Shown piece after piece: positions 11,879-23,100 of a stretch of DNA of 64,000 bases (its first letter is position 1; every line of letters starts with the position of its first letter). The position numbers and the translations under genes are program-made. The DNA is from Rhyzopertha dominica (taxonomy: Eukaryota; Arthropoda; Insecta; Coleoptera; Bostrichidae): NCBI GenBank assembly GCA_025024175.1, contig QCXZ01000137.1:19778001-19842000 (forward strand), read 5' to 3'. Under the pieces are notes generated by a model. The model saw only the letters and a program-made list of their open reading frames with translations. It made no database searches and had not been told where the DNA came from.

Positions 11879-13032
11879 TGTAACGGGTTTACTCTAAATG
11901 TCAACTTTATTATTACAACGTTTAGACGGGGAGTCAGCAACGCGAACCGTCACACAAATTTTTAAAGTGCCTCCCGTCTGAGACACTGCTAACTCAGTGG
12001 AGACGGGGGGGTTCAGTGATACAATGGTGCGTGATAAGCTTCTAACATTACACGTTGAAAAGAAAAACTCAAGATGTAGAACGTCCTCACTTTTATATTG
12101 AAACAACTCTCTACAAGTGATTGTGACTATAAATAAAGTGATGGTGACTGTGACAAGTGAATTATAACATAAATTACCCCTAACGAGTGCGCACTGGTGT
12201 CCTTAAATACAAGTCAACCTGATATTGTGCAATATAGCTCTATATATCGGGGAATACTAATACTAACGCGTAAGTACGTCGGTGGATACTAAACCGATAA
12301 CAGNANCGATTAAATGAAACTAATCCAGGTAAGTATGTTATTTAGTTTATACCTAACGACCGCAAAATGTGTTATATTCTAGGTACTCATCGTCATGCTC
12401 CTTTCAGGTTCCCTTCGCCAGTGATCTTCGATGCCCTATGTTTATCCGACGGGATGCTGATGACTGCTGGTAGTCCGATGACGTAGGGGTGTGATGACGT
12501 ATGTGGTGACGTCTCTAAAGGAAGGACGCGCCAATATCTCGGCCGGGCCAAGGATGGAGTAAAAAAAGAGCCTTATTAGGAGAAAGCACCGTGGTTAATG
12601 GTCGCCGAATGGCGTAATTCCGTCCAAGACGACAAAGGTCGAGTTTTGGTCTAGAACTAGTCAGATGACTTTACCAATCACTACGACCGCTATGGCTATA
12701 TGTTTATTGAATCCAGGATAACCTGTCGTGTAGATCACTATATATCAAATACAACTTTGATTCACGATGGATGAACTACACCGATATTAACAATAATAGC
12801 CTTCCGTTCGGNAACCAAGCCACTGCTGTTCGTGAATTTCACCGTTCAGAAGATTCCCATCGCCCAGGACAACAAAAAGTCTCCAATAAAAACTTTTAAG
12901 AGATAAAGCCATCGTTTCTGTGTTTTCCAGATCTTTGACGCCGCGAATTTAGAGGACCTATCTAACATGTTCACCAACAATAAAATTTGAAATAAAGACG
13001 TTCTTTTTTTTTATAACTACACTACCGTTACA
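11879..13032 (-). repeat. 3' LTR of the gypsy element
   Basis: The segment is bounded by TGTAACGGG (11879) and CCGTTACA (ending 13032), giving 8-bp inverted terminal sequences and canonical TG...CA ends. On the minus strand it is immediately preceded by a polypurine tract. At about 1,154 bp it is long for an LTR but within the known range. N bases at 12304-12306 and 12812 limit detail. Confidence 0.7.
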
Positions 13033-13052
13033 CCACCCTTTCCTCCTAAAAA
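13033..13052 (-). other. Polypurine tract
   Basis: Read on the minus strand this is a purine run (TTTAGGAGGAAAGGGTGG) directly abutting the TGTAACGG start of the 3' LTR. That is the expected position and composition of the plus-strand DNA primer of an LTR retrotransposon. Confidence 0.7.
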
Positions 13053-13217
13053 AAAATCGAAGATTTTGTTCCTTTTGTTTGCTATGGTTGAACTCTACCA
13101 CTAGTCTTACCATTGAACTAACCTATACATCTACTACCTATACCTACTTTAAGTACATAACTATTTGTTTTGCTGAAATCTAAATCCAAAGAAATATATT
13201 TGTTATCTCAGTTTAAC

Positions 13218-14192
13218 CTAATCTGGATGCGGTTTTAAATCTTTCGCGTGCCACACGCCTTTGTACTCTTCTAATTCGTACGTCCATGGTGATATCTTAG
13301 CTTTTACTAGAAAAGGGCCTACATATTTAGGGGCTAGTTTGGCTGAAAAAAACTTTGATGCATCTGACAGAACATAGTTTTTTTTCCAAACTAATTGGCC
13401 TACTTCGAACTCATGCGGCCTTTTCCTTAGATTGTAGTATGTTTTTTGTTTCGCGTATGCTTTTGCTAATCTGTTTTTAACATCTTTATATATTTCCTGT
13501 AAATTCAGCAATTTGTCGTGCCATCTGTTGTACTCATTGTCATCTGGACTACGACTGCAATTCAGGTTTGCTTTTATATTGTCTCTAATATCAAAATTTT
13601 TCCCAAATAGTACTATTTCCCTTCCAAAGTTGAGAAAATATGGGGTGAAGTTGGTAGATTCGTGCTTATTATTTCTAATAGCACAAGCGACGCTGCTTAA
13701 GTTGGCGTCCCACTCTTTGTGGTTTGCATGGCAGTAGGATGTTATCATTGTTTTGATTACCCTGTTCACTCTTTCAGCCGGATTTGCATTGGGGTGGTAA
13801 TTTGGAGTGTATTTAATACTAATACCATAATCTGTACACATTTTTTTAAACAAACTTGATCTAAACTGTACTCCATTATCACATTCTATAGTTTTCGGTG
13901 CACCAAAGAACATTATAACGTTATCCAAGAATAATTTGACGATATTATGTGCTAGCGCATTTCTTAATGGGAATATTAGTGGAAATTTAGAAAAAACGTC
14001 CAAGACTACCAATATGTATTTGTTGCCATGTTTTGATATCGGTAAAGGACCAATTAAATCAGTACATTCGATTTTCCACGGGCGATCCGTAATTGATTGG
14101 GGCAACATGTATCCAGCGGGTTGCTTTTGTTCAGGTTTTACTTGTATACATGTTTTACATCTATTTACGTATCCTTTTATGTCAGCTTTCAT
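13218..14192 (-). CDS. Retrotransposon integrase domain
   Basis: This 324-codon open frame is the C-terminal part of pol. It starts inside the N-terminal zinc-binding domain (its CKTC pair is at residues 12-15; the HH half lies upstream across a frameshift). The catalytic core follows: 'ECTDLIGPLP' holds the first aspartate, 'IECDNGVQF' the second, and 'NANPAERVNR' the glutamate, in DD-x35-E-like spacing. The C-terminal part has 'KYVGPFLVKAKISPWTYELE', typical of the gypsy integrase tail that binds DNA. The catalytic residues look intact, but the frame is separated from the upstream RT/RNase H frame by a shift near 14300. It would act in the nucleus, joining element cDNA to host DNA. Confidence 0.85.
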   Translation of the reverse strand: MKADIKGYVNRCKTCIQVKPEQKQPAGYMLPQSITDRPWKIECTDLIGPLPISKHGNKYILVVLDVFSKFPLIFPLRNALAHNIVKLFLDNVIMFFGAPKTIECDNGVQFRSSLFKKMCTDYGISIKYTPNYHPNANPAERVNRVIKTMITSYCHANHKEWDANLSSVACAIRNNKHESTNFTPYFLNFGREIVLFGKNFDIRDNIKANLNCSRSPDDNEYNRWHDKLLNLQEIYKDVKNRLAKAYAKQKTYYNLRKRPHEFEVGQLVWKKNYVLSDASKFFSAKLAPKYVGPFLVKAKISPWTYELEEYKGVWHAKDLKPHPD

Positions 14193-14301
14193 TTTGGGCC
14201 AGTAATATTGCTGCTTTATTCTACTCAGCGTTTTCGATATACCGCAGTGACCAGCCGTTGGGTGATCGTGGTTTTTCTGTATGACTTTGATTCTCTCTTC
14301 T

Positions 14302-15570
14302 TTAGGGATGACTTCTTTCCAATAATCTTCCTGGTCTCCTAATGGTATATTTTGATATTTGTTTATAAAGACGATTCCCGATTATTCTCCATTTATGGTG
14401 TTTCTTTGAGTTATGTCTCACCTCTGCTATCATTTTCTGATACCACCGGTCGTTTGGATCGTTCTCATGTTCCGTTGTTTGGACAGCATTTATTAATGGA
14501 ACCGCCCTCGAAAGTAAGTCAGGTAAAACTAATTCTGGACCTTTCCTGTGTACTATCTTGAAAGAATACTGTTGTAAGCGAATGCTCCATCTTGCTAGAC
14601 GTCCTGATGGGTCCTTTAGGTTTTGTAGCCATACTAGTGAGTGATGGTCCGTTACTACTGTAAATGTTATTCCTTCTAGGTAATGTCTTAGTTTTTCTAT
14701 TGCCCATAGTACGGCTAAACATTCTCTATGGGTTGTTGCATAGTTCCTCTCAACCCTTGTTAGTGAACGACTAATATAGCATATTACTCTGACTTCATTA
14801 TCATTAACTGGTTGGTATAGTACGCCGCCGATACCGTAACCGCTCGCATCGGTTTGCAATACAAAGGGTAAAGTATAATCTGGTCCGTGCATTACGGGTG
14901 CTGAAACTAGCTGTTGTTTAAGGTTACTGAAAGCTTCTTGACATTCTTCCGACCACACGAATTTTTTGTTCTTTTTGAGCAAATCTGTTATAGGCGTTAT
15001 AATACTTGAAAAATTAGGAACAAAACGTCTGTACCACGACGTCATGCCTACTATTCGTCTAACTTCTTTTGAGTTTTTAGGCGAAGGTAACTGCAATATG
15101 GCTTCTACTTTATCCGGATCTACATGTAAACCATTGACATCAACTACGTATCCGAGATATTTCAATTGTGATCGACAAAAAATACATTTATCCCGGTTAA
15201 CTGTTAATCCCGCTGCATTTAAGCGCTCGAATATAATTTTGAGAATTTCTATGTGTTTTTCAAACGTTTCTGTGCAAACAATTATGTCGTCTAAATATGC
15301 GAATGCGTACGGCTCCAAAGTTTGCCCTATAATCGAATCGATTAATCTTTGCCAAGTTGCCGCTGAATTATGTAGTCCCATCGGCATTACGCGAAATTGA
15401 AAAAGGCCTCTATTTGGAACTGTGAATGATGTATACTTTTTTGACTCTTCATCCATCGGTACTTGCCAATATGCAGTTTTAATATCTAATGATGATAAGA
15501 ATCGAGCATTGCGCAGTTTATCTAATGTGTGTGAAACGTACGGGATAGCATAAGCGTCTTTTTCTGTCAC
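14302..15570 (-). CDS. Retrotransposon reverse transcriptase and RNase H
   Basis: This 422-codon open frame holds most of the Ty3/gypsy RT. Visible motifs are 'FLSSLDIKTAYWQVPM' (first catalytic aspartate), 'FRVMPMGLHNSAATWQRLID', and 'FAYLDDIIV' with the YLDD active site. The thumb and connection ('QLKYLGYVV', 'KNSKEVRRIVGMTSWYRRF') follow. The RNase H part has 'LQTDASGYGIGGVLYQ', 'TTHRECLAVLWAIEKLRHYL' and 'FTVVTDHHSLVWLQ', with its D-E-D acidic residues. Catalytic residues appear intact. The first RT strands lie upstream in another frame, because an A-run near 15611-15630 has gained or lost a base. The downstream end shifts frame again before the integrase. Confidence 0.88.
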   Translation of the reverse strand: MTEKDAYAIPYVSHTLDKLRNARFLSSLDIKTAYWQVPMDEESKKYTSFTVPNRGLFQFRVMPMGLHNSAATWQRLIDSIIGQTLEPYAFAYLDDIIVCTETFEKHIEILKIIFERLNAAGLTVNRDKCIFCRSQLKYLGYVVDVNGLHVDPDKVEAILQLPSPKNSKEVRRIVGMTSWYRRFVPNFSSIITPITDLLKKNKKFVWSEECQEAFSNLKQQLVSAPVMHGPDYTLPFVLQTDASGYGIGGVLYQPVNDNEVRVICYISRSLTRVERNYATTHRECLAVLWAIEKLRHYLEGITFTVVTDHHSLVWLQNLKDPSGRLARWSIRLQQYSFKIVHRKGPELVLPDLLSRAVPLINAVQTTEHENDPNDRWYQKMIAEVRHNSKKHHKWRIIGNRLYKQISKYTIRRPGRLLERSHP

Positions 15571-15610
15571 GGCATTCAGTTTCCTATAGTCTACGCAGAA
15601 TCTGTACGTA

Positions 15611-16450
15611 TTATCTTTCTTTTTTTACTAAGATTACGGGACTTGACCACGGGCTATTTGACTTTTCGATAATCCCCTTCCTTAACATACTTTCTATTTC
15701 TTTGTCTAAGTAGGACTGTATTATGGGATTCACCGGATAGTACCTACTTTTAATGGGTGACGAATTATTTACTATAATTTTGTGGCTTACTAGATTAGTT
15801 TTACCTAAGCTTTCATCATCGGTGTTCTTGAATATCTCCTCTATAGTGTTTTCTAATAATGATTTTTGATCTGGCGTTAGAATATTTCCACTTTGAATGT
15901 AAATTGCGTCTGTTGAATTGATAGTGTCTTTTGAGAATACCCAATTTCCCTTCCTAACGTCTGGAACAACCCCCATTGTTTTCCAAAAATCTAGACCGAG
16001 TATTAAATAATGTGGTAATTCCGGAATTACTAAAGATTCCACGACACGAATTTTATTTAAAACTTTTACAGGCAAAGATAAACTACCAAGGATGGAACAA
16101 GTTTGACCGTTAGNTACTGTACATTTCATATTCTTGGCTTCTAATGGTAATCCCAGTGTATTGAATATTTGCCAACCTTTATTACCTAATATGGAATTAC
16201 AAGAACCTGAATCTAAAAGTCCTAACATCTCCGTTCCTAAAATTTCTACTTGTAAATATGGCCTATTGTCGTTTTCAATTTGTGACAGTATGTAGTCCAC
16301 GATTATTTTTGTTTTACAGTTATTGTCGACCGGCATTGTGATTTTATGCGAAGGCAAGAGGCGGTCATCTAATTCCTTGCGTCTGCGTTTCCCGAATTGC
16401 ATGTAACGCAAGTTTTCACTGTGTAACCCAGTTTGCCGCATTTGTAACAT
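15611..16450 (-). CDS. Retropepsin-like protease and start of RT
   Basis: This 279-codon frame overlaps the 3' end of gag by about 80 bases in a different frame, which suggests ribosomal frameshifting between gag and pol, as in many gypsy elements. Around residues 70-85 '[15 protein letters not shown]' matches the retropepsin active-site loop. It reads DSG where DTG is most common, and DSG is an accepted variant. '[12 protein letters not shown]' is the downstream flap/ILG motif of the family. The end ('[19 protein letters not shown]', '[12 protein letters not shown]') is the conserved start of gypsy RT. One N lies in the protease. Confidence 0.8.
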   Translation of the reverse strand: MLQMRQTGLHSENLRYMQFGKRRRKELDDRLLPSHKITMPVDNNCKTKIIVDYILSQIENDNRPYLQVEILGTEMLGLLDSGSCNSILGNKGWQIFNTLGLPLEAKNMKCTVXNGQTCSILGSLSLPVKVLNKIRVVESLVIPELPHYLILGLDFWKTMGVVPDVRKGNWVFSKDTINSTDAIYIQSGNILTPDQKSLLENTIEEIFKNTDDESLGKTNLVSHKIIVNNSSPIKSRYYPVNPIIQSYLDKEIESMLRKGIIEKSNSPWSSPVILVKKER

Positions 16451-17148
16451 TTTTTAATTCTGGGTGCCCTACAGTTCATCGCGGTGTGTCCTATTTTATT
16501 GCAATTCCAACACTTCATTGGTGGTCTTTGTTGTTGTATTGCTTCGCAGCTGGTTGAAGCAATCTCTCGATGATCTTGGACGTATACATATGCTAAATCG
16601 GGTTCCAAATCATTTGTTTTCCTTCTAGGTCGAACGAAGTTGTCAACTGCAATCCTTTTTTCTTCTAATTGCTTCCCCAGTCTCTGTAAGTGGTTAACCG
16701 AGTTTACCTCTGTTAGTCCTAGACGTAGCTGATAAAACGGGTCCAAATTCCTTAACATAATTTTAAGTTTTGTTTTTTCGTCCATTTGTTGCGTCAGTCT
16801 GGCAAATAGATTCTCCATTACTACAATGTAGGCGCTGATGGTTTCATTGGGCCCTTGTGTTCTTCGACGTATTTCCTCCAATAATTTATCGTCGTAATCT
16901 GACGGTAGGTAATCTTCTTTTAGAAGTCTTACTAAGTCATCCCAATCCTTAGCCTCTTTCCTTTTTGTTCTATACCAAAGTAAAGCTTGTCCCCGGAAAA
17001 GATCGATCGCTGAAATAAATAGTTGCTCTTTTGTCACATTACGTGCGATCCTTAGATCGTCAACTTGCTGAAGAAATGAATTCAGAGACATTTCTGATGA
17101 CAATCCGGAAAATTTAATGTTCCATTTTACCACCGGTATTGGTTTCAT
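16369..17148 (-). CDS. Retrotransposon gag: capsid and nucleocapsid
   Basis: This 259-codon frame contains the arthropod gag capsid pattern ('[20 protein letters not shown]', then '[20 protein letters not shown]', residues about 50-120), which is the retrotrans_gag fold. At the C terminus are two zinc knuckles. The first ([14 protein letters not shown]) is a canonical C-x2-C-x4-H-x4-C. The second ([14 protein letters not shown]) has tyrosine at the histidine position. Gag would assemble the cytoplasmic particle that packages element RNA. It is in the same frame as the open stretch at 17209-17598, separated only by a stop codon near 17210, so the original gag probably spanned both. Confidence 0.8.
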   Translation of the reverse strand: MKPIPVVKWNIKFSGLSSEMSLNSFLQQVDDLRIARNVTKEQLFISAIDLFRGQALLWYRTKRKEAKDWDDLVRLLKEDYLPSDYDDKLLEEIRRRTQGPNETISAYIVVMENLFARLTQQMDEKTKLKIMLRNLDPFYQLRLGLTEVNSVNHLQRLGKQLEEKRIAVDNFVRPRRKTNDLEPDLAYVYVQDHREIASTSCEAIQQQRPPMKCWNCNKIGHTAMNCRAPRIKKCYKCGKLGYTVKTCVTCNSGNADARN

Positions 17149-17208
17149 GTTGTCCCCTGCCTGAAGCTTTGGAATGCTCGTTGAATTTGCTACTGGAGTC
17201 CTTCTTAC

Positions 17209-17598
17209 TTATTCGCTTGCGCCATCTTCGCTTCCTATGTCTAACTCTTGCAATTTACTCGTGTTTTCTTCTATCTCCTTCTGCTCTAGTCTTTCTAGCT
17301 CATCTCCGTCCCAACTGTCGATTAGTGTTAATAATTTTAACATCCATTGTGCCTTCGCCCTTTTTTCTTCTTCTGTCGTTGGATTCATCCGGTCGCATCT
17401 GCCGAGAGTGTGGCTTAATTTTGCCGTAATCTTGTTTGGTTTTACTTTCTCCTTTGGTTCCGGCATCAAGCCTTCTATTTCCTGAAATTTATTTTCTATG
17501 GCCTTTAAATCATCTACAAATGTGAATGGATAATCCCCTGTTGTTATATTATGCCCTTCTCTGCTTAATCGTATTAAAGACCTTAAGGCAGTTCGCAT
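17209..17598 (-). CDS. N-terminal part of gag, cut off by a stop
   Basis: This 129-codon frame is in phase with the capsid frame that follows on the minus strand. It is rich in E, K and L, with no zinc motif, as expected for an N-terminal matrix-like region. The methionine at 17598 is the first in this stretch and lies just inside the expected position for gag. A single stop near 17210 interrupts it. Confidence 0.6.
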   Translation of the reverse strand: MRTALRSLIRLSREGHNITTGDYPFTFVDDLKAIENKFQEIEGLMPEPKEKVKPNKITAKLSHTLGRCDRMNPTTEEEKRAKAQWMLKLLTLIDSWDGDELERLEQKEIEENTSKLQELDIGSEDGASE

Positions 17599-17640
17599 TT
17601 CTGTAACTGTCGGCGTACCCTCTAAGCCTTTAAACCCTTA

Positions 17641-19991
17641 CACTTGCCATCACAAAAACTACAAGAAATTATCAGTTACACATAAATTAACTGTGGAAAG
17701 AGAAAGTGAAAGATAAAGTAGGTACCCTTTCTCGGTAAAATTGTTAACTAGGGACAATAAAAACCTCATAAAACTGGATTGGTGTAGGAAACCTATTGCA
17801 TCATGAGCATTAATTACAGGTTTAGGTATTCTATGAAAATTACAGTGAACTTTATTTAACAAAGGCTTTATCCAAAAAAAAAATATGGCTTTTGAGGAAC
17901 TACAGCATGACAACGAATAATTAAGATTTAATGTAAAAAATATTTTTCCAAACATCCAGTCAAAATAATAAAAATTCAACTGTCAGATCCTAAAAGGTAA
18001 CGCCTTAAAGTAATATAGCTAACAGCATTAAACATACTATAGTTGCGATGTAGCGTTTTCGATAATCCAAATCCCATATACTAGTAAATGATACAAATTC
18101 ACAAATCATGTTAGAGAATGATGTTGCTTATGGAGTCTTACTCGTTTGCAACAATTTAAAAAATAATTTAATCTCGAAAACTAATAAAAAGAAGCACAAA
18201 AACAGCAGTCTGAAAAACAAACACCTTTATTGTTAAATTTTAACTTAATATACAAATTAAATTGTTCGGCATGTAATAGTGTCATCACAGGTCAAACGTG
18301 CCAATTGCTAAGAAACTAAAGAAGCATTTTCTTCGAAAGAGGCTTTAGCGCAATTTCCTTGTATTGTAGAGAGAAAAAACATGTTCATATTGTAATACAT
18401 ATTTTAAAAAACATGACCCACTCTGCTTGCTGGCCACAATGGTGTTTTTTTTTGTTATGGTAGAACGCGCTTGCCCAAAAAGTGTCTACTATACTTCGCT
18501 ATACCTTATAATGTCCCATTCTTTAATCACCGTGTTATGTGTATCATATATTTTAAAAAGAAATCGAAGTTGTTGTTTTAACATGCTTCCTATTTATTTA
18601 GCAGGAAACGAAATATTTTAACACAGTAGATAATTCAATTCAAATAATCAATGAACTATCAAAATATTATAAGTAGGTATAACCAACACAAAACAAGTCA
18701 ATGTTTACTAAGCGTGAGTCATGCTGCGTCATATACTGCATTATCGTTTTTCTTTGATATTTTCAACTATATTTATATTGCAGCTCGAGTTCACTGAATG
18801 TAAGCCACCCAAGTTTGACTTTGACTCAAGTTATCAAAAGGTGCTTGAACAGACTTATTCAAACACACTTGACTGTACTTCGCGTTCGCACCACTTCGAC
18901 CCCTAAAAATAGCTTATGTAAAGTTTGTTTTAATGGGAACAGAAGTTGCACAGGGTATTATTTAAAAGTTCATCAAAATTACAATTCATACACGATTTCA
19001 CAGATTTTTTTTTAAATTGCTACAGATCCTGTCTGACAAAACTGTTAAACTACGTAAGTCACGCCCATGACGTTGCATGTTTATGTATGTCTTTCGTTAA
19101 ATGCATTTGTCGTGGTTCTAGCACATTCTTCATGTTGTATTTATTTATTTTTTAGTAACAAATAATATCAACTCTTTCTTAAATGGGGTATACCATATGT
19201 TTAAGTCACACTTTTTAACTATTATAAAATATACAGGAACTTGGTGTTTCCTGTGTAGAAAAAGTTATTATGTTTCCCATATTTTTGGTCCATCGAGCTT
19301 ACCATTTTTTACCAATAAGAATAATTAAACTGAATTTTAAAACGTGATTTCTTGCTAATTATTGCATCAAATTAAAAATGAAATGCTTATTGTAAAGATT
19401 TTAATGGAGTCAAACTAAACTTATTTAACCCTGTTCCCATTAAAAAAACGTTAGCATGCTGTTTCTCTCTAAAGGTTTTAAGTGATGCGAAGTACAGATT
19501 CAGCTATCCCCTTTGAATAAATAACGTGTTCGAGCTGTTATCGATAAATTGCGTTAAAATATCAGAAACGCAGTTGGCTAGTTTTCAGTAGGCCACTCAG
19601 TAAAGACATCCAGAAGAAGATATGTTTCAAATGGTTTTGTTTTAATTTTATGTTTAGTTTTTATGTCAGAACAAACAATTAGAACAAGTAAAAACGTCAA
19701 CGGTTCATCTTTTTTAACAAAAATGTTTATGTATTGCTGTAATTAGCAAATGTAAGCTAAGGTATTGCATGTTGCATTATTAGATTTGAGCTCCAACAAT
19801 TTGTTTAAAATCCACAATAGTGATTTTCAAAGTTACTGTTACAGTTCACATGTTGCTCAAGTCTCATTAGCGTTCATTTAACAAAATTATTATTACTATT
19901 TATAATACAGTAGAGGTGTATTAATGATGACCTAAAAATTAAAAGAAATTTGAGTCCCTTGAGTAATGCGTATATTAATATTTGATTGCAG
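17641..19991. other. Intergenic or upstream-intron sequence, nothing recognised
   Basis: AT-rich sequence with several short open frames (for example 18427-18621 and 18721-18906, +) that have no recognisable domain. No 5' LTR of the gypsy element and no KIND-domain exon could be identified here. It lies just upstream of the first recognised exon of the FERM/PDZ gene and is probably part of an intron. Confidence 0.4.
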
Positions 19992-20149
19992 GTTATATCA
20001 GAATACTGTAAAAGGAGGCAGCAAAATAAGCCCTTTTCTCACATCGTTATGGACCTTCACCAGGAAGCTATGGTTGCCATTGAGCTCACTATGGACACTC
20101 CTTGGGGTCCGCCAGCAATGCCCGAGCTAAGACCAAGGACAAGGAATCG
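19992..20149 (+). CDS. Exon a: end of KIND-like domain
   Basis: Acceptor TTGATTGCAG precedes the exon and donor CG|GTAAGT ends it. The frame 'VISEYCKRRQQNKPFSHIV' fits the final helix of KIND domains (a V-L/I...C..R...P-S-H/Y pattern). The exon leaves two bases of a split arginine codon that the next exon completes exactly. ATG codons inside (for example 20049) are not taken as the start because the frame is open upstream to the acceptor. Confidence 0.7.
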
Positions 20150-23100
20150 GTAAGTTATTATGCTTGGAGTACACTGTCATGTCTGCAACTGGCGTAAACA
20201 GTAATTATTGCGGAATAAATTATACAGATTTAAAACAATCTATGTAAAAAGTGGATTCTCGTGCGAACTAGCGCTGTGATTTAAATATAATGGCGTCATT
20301 TGTTGCTTCCTGTCGAAGATTTTTGTTGATAGAACAGGTCAGGACTCTTGAATAATATAGGGCAATAACTAGTTATGCTGACAGCACATAGGCGTAGCTA
20401 ACACAATATTTTAATGGGGCTTAAATCCCTCGAGTAGAATTAATAATAATTATTTAAGATAGGTAGTAAAACAATAAATATTTAAGTTGACCGTCTTAGT
20501 GGAGGCAGCTTTGGCGATGACAGTTTTACCGTATTTCATAAAAATTTAAAGTTAATACATATAAATAAATTATTATATTTAAACCTTGAGAAATTTGGGG
20601 GGGGGCTAGCTACGCCTTTGTGACGGCAGCTGCGTCATAATGCTCACATGAGGAGACTCTGAGATTTGCCTTGCATCTTTATCCATCCATAACCTAGAGA
20701 GAAATTGCATATTGTTATTTATCGACGTCTTCTTAATCCGCCATTGGCTTTGCTGTACTATATATTCTCCCGTTCTGTAGAGGCATTTCAGGTCTTGTAT
20801 GCCAAGTTTTGAATTGCACATGTGAGGTAGAACCGCTTGTAATCCAACCTAATTCATTGTCGGATATGCGTGGGTTTCCTAGGCCATGATTGGAAACCTG
20901 CTACGTTAATAATGATTTTCTGCAAGCTTGGTAATATAAAGCTGGGGGTATTGGTATTAGCTAGTAAATGCCGTACATATATATATAAAGGTTTTTAAGC
21001 AAATGCAAAATATGTACAATTTTCATCTAACTTTTAATGTTGTTTTATTCTCAATTAAAGTTTTTGCTACTTTCCCTCCTGACAGGCAGTGTAAGGAAAA
21101 TTGTGTGCACATGGAGTGTATATAATAAGCTTCTCAAATCTCTTCAAATCGAAGGGCATTTTCTATATACACAGAATGAGATACAAAGCGATGTATATAC
21201 CTACTGGTTTATCATCTTAATCTCCCAAATCCATAACATGTATTACATACCGATATTAATACTTGTAAACATTAGAACAAAATGATCGTTATTATATACT
21301 CTTCTACAGAATGCTCTAATGACTTCGTTTCCAAGACACCTTGGAACTAGACCACCTTTGTCATTTCTTCATAAATGTAGATGCAATAGGTTTCGTATTA
21401 TATAGTTACAAACCTGTCGAAAACATCTGCCTGGTATACACGCAATAACACTAAATAAATTGCTTACAATTTTCAACGCGCTATTATTTTTGTTGGGGTA
21501 TGAGTCTTCGAAGAACATATTGCTCATAGAATTTCACGAAAATTTTTGAAAGCAGTTGTTTCAGAAATGCTGAACATGTTTGCGATATGTTTCAGTTTTA
21601 GTCGACCACTTACCATAATGGCAAATTCGAGTTTGATGTTCTAGGAAGCTCAAGTTTTCTGTAGCGTATTTAAAGTATCGAAATTACACATTCGTGGTTT
21701 TACGAATTTGTCAGAAATCAACTATATCGTCAAACCTAACACGTTTGATTCATCGGAATGTTTGTTGGCTTGTACAAGGAAAATATGCAAGAAAGAAATA
21801 AAAACCTAAAAAATAAACGAATAAACACGCAATAACACTAAATAAATTGCTTACAATTTTNAACACGCTATTATTTTTGTTGGGGTATGAGTCTTCGAAG
21901 AACATATTGCTCATTGAATTTCACGAAAATTTTTGAAAGCAGTTGTTTCAGAAATGCTGAACATGNTTGCGANATGTTTCAGTTTTAGTCGACCACTTAC
22001 CATAATGGCAAATTCGAGTTTGATGTTCCAGGAAGCTCNAGTTTTCTGTAGCNTATTTAAAGTATCGAANTTACACATTCGTGGTTTTACGAATTTGTCA
22101 GAAATCAACTATATCGTCAAACCTAACACGTTTGATTCATCGGAATGTTTGTTGGCTTGTACAAGGAAAATATGCAAGAAAGAAATAAAAACCTAAAAAA
22201 TAAACGAATGCAACTGACAAAATCCCGCTTATTGAAATCCGACAGTACCTTGTAAAATCTTGATGCATTGTATGGAAGTTCCATAGTACCGAAATTTAAT
22301 ATATGTTGATTACATCAATATCCTAAAGTAATAATATCTTCTTATCCTTCTACAAAGACCCTTTTCTATGTAGCTTTTACCATTAATGGATGGAAGAACA
22401 TATTGCCCATATTTTGTTTTTCAAAACGTTAACATTTTAACAGTCTTAGAATGTAATTATGTATTATGTAATTATGTCAATCTGGGTGTTGCAAGTATCC
22501 CCTTAATTTACGTATCGTCACGCACACTTTGACAATAGTATTATTGAGAGGAGTAGCAAGTTATAAAAAATTAATGCTATAATTTTCACAACTACTTAAC
22601 CCAATAATGTCTTTGAAGTGCATCTCATCAAATATTGCATTAACTACCTAGTATATTATTCGTAAAAATGTTTGGTGGTCGAAGTGATTTGTTATATAGG
22701 TTATTCAGTCTGTTTTATTAAGTAATCTATTATTATTTTGCTCATGATTAGGAAAAATCAGTTTTTATCCGCAACTACCGTGCTTACCAAGGCAGTGTTT
22801 CTTTCATTTTTCTTAGTTTTGTTAACCGACTAAAATTTGGAAACTATCTTGCACTGCCTACTGTCTGTATGTCGTGAGTTTATTTTTAGCTATAATGTAA
22901 CAAGGCAGTAAAGTGGCACTTTATCGAACGAATTTGTAGATTGAGAGCCGAGGCGAAGACGGGGCGAGCAACCAGACGAGTTTGACGTTTTGAGACGTTT
23001 GAGGTTTTGTGTGTAACATTTGACATTTGCATCGCGAAAAATTGTTTTGACATTTAGGAGCGTTGGCTTAGTTATCAGTCAGGTAAACTATTGTACTGCT

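Larger units (their letters stand above)
11879..17640 (-). mobile_element. Ty3/gypsy-type LTR retrotransposon without env, 5' LTR missing
   Basis: On the minus strand the order is gag, protease, reverse transcriptase, RNase H, integrase, polypurine tract, 3' LTR. This is the Ty3/gypsy order. Only about 185 bp separate the integrase from the 3' LTR, so no envelope gene is present. The gag frame is split by one in-frame stop near 17210. The pol frame is shifted near 15611-15630 in an A-run and again near 14300. No copy of the LTR ends (TGTAACGG...CCGTTACA) was found to the right of gag, so the 5' end is truncated. As it stands the copy is defective. Confidence 0.85.

Noticed and set aside
13513..15400. 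Several + strand open frames of 60-144 codons opposite the gypsy pol
   Set aside because: Shadows of pol; no recognisable domain.
17600..18300. Search for the 5' LTR and primer-binding site of the gypsy element
   Set aside because: No TGTAACGG...CCGTTACA copy found. 'CCCTTACACTTGCCA' near 17632 ends in CCA but is not followed by an LTR start.
20049..20051. ATG at 20049 as start codon of the FERM/PDZ gene
   Set aside because: The frame is open upstream to a splice acceptor and the upstream residues fit a KIND domain, so an internal methionine is more likely.
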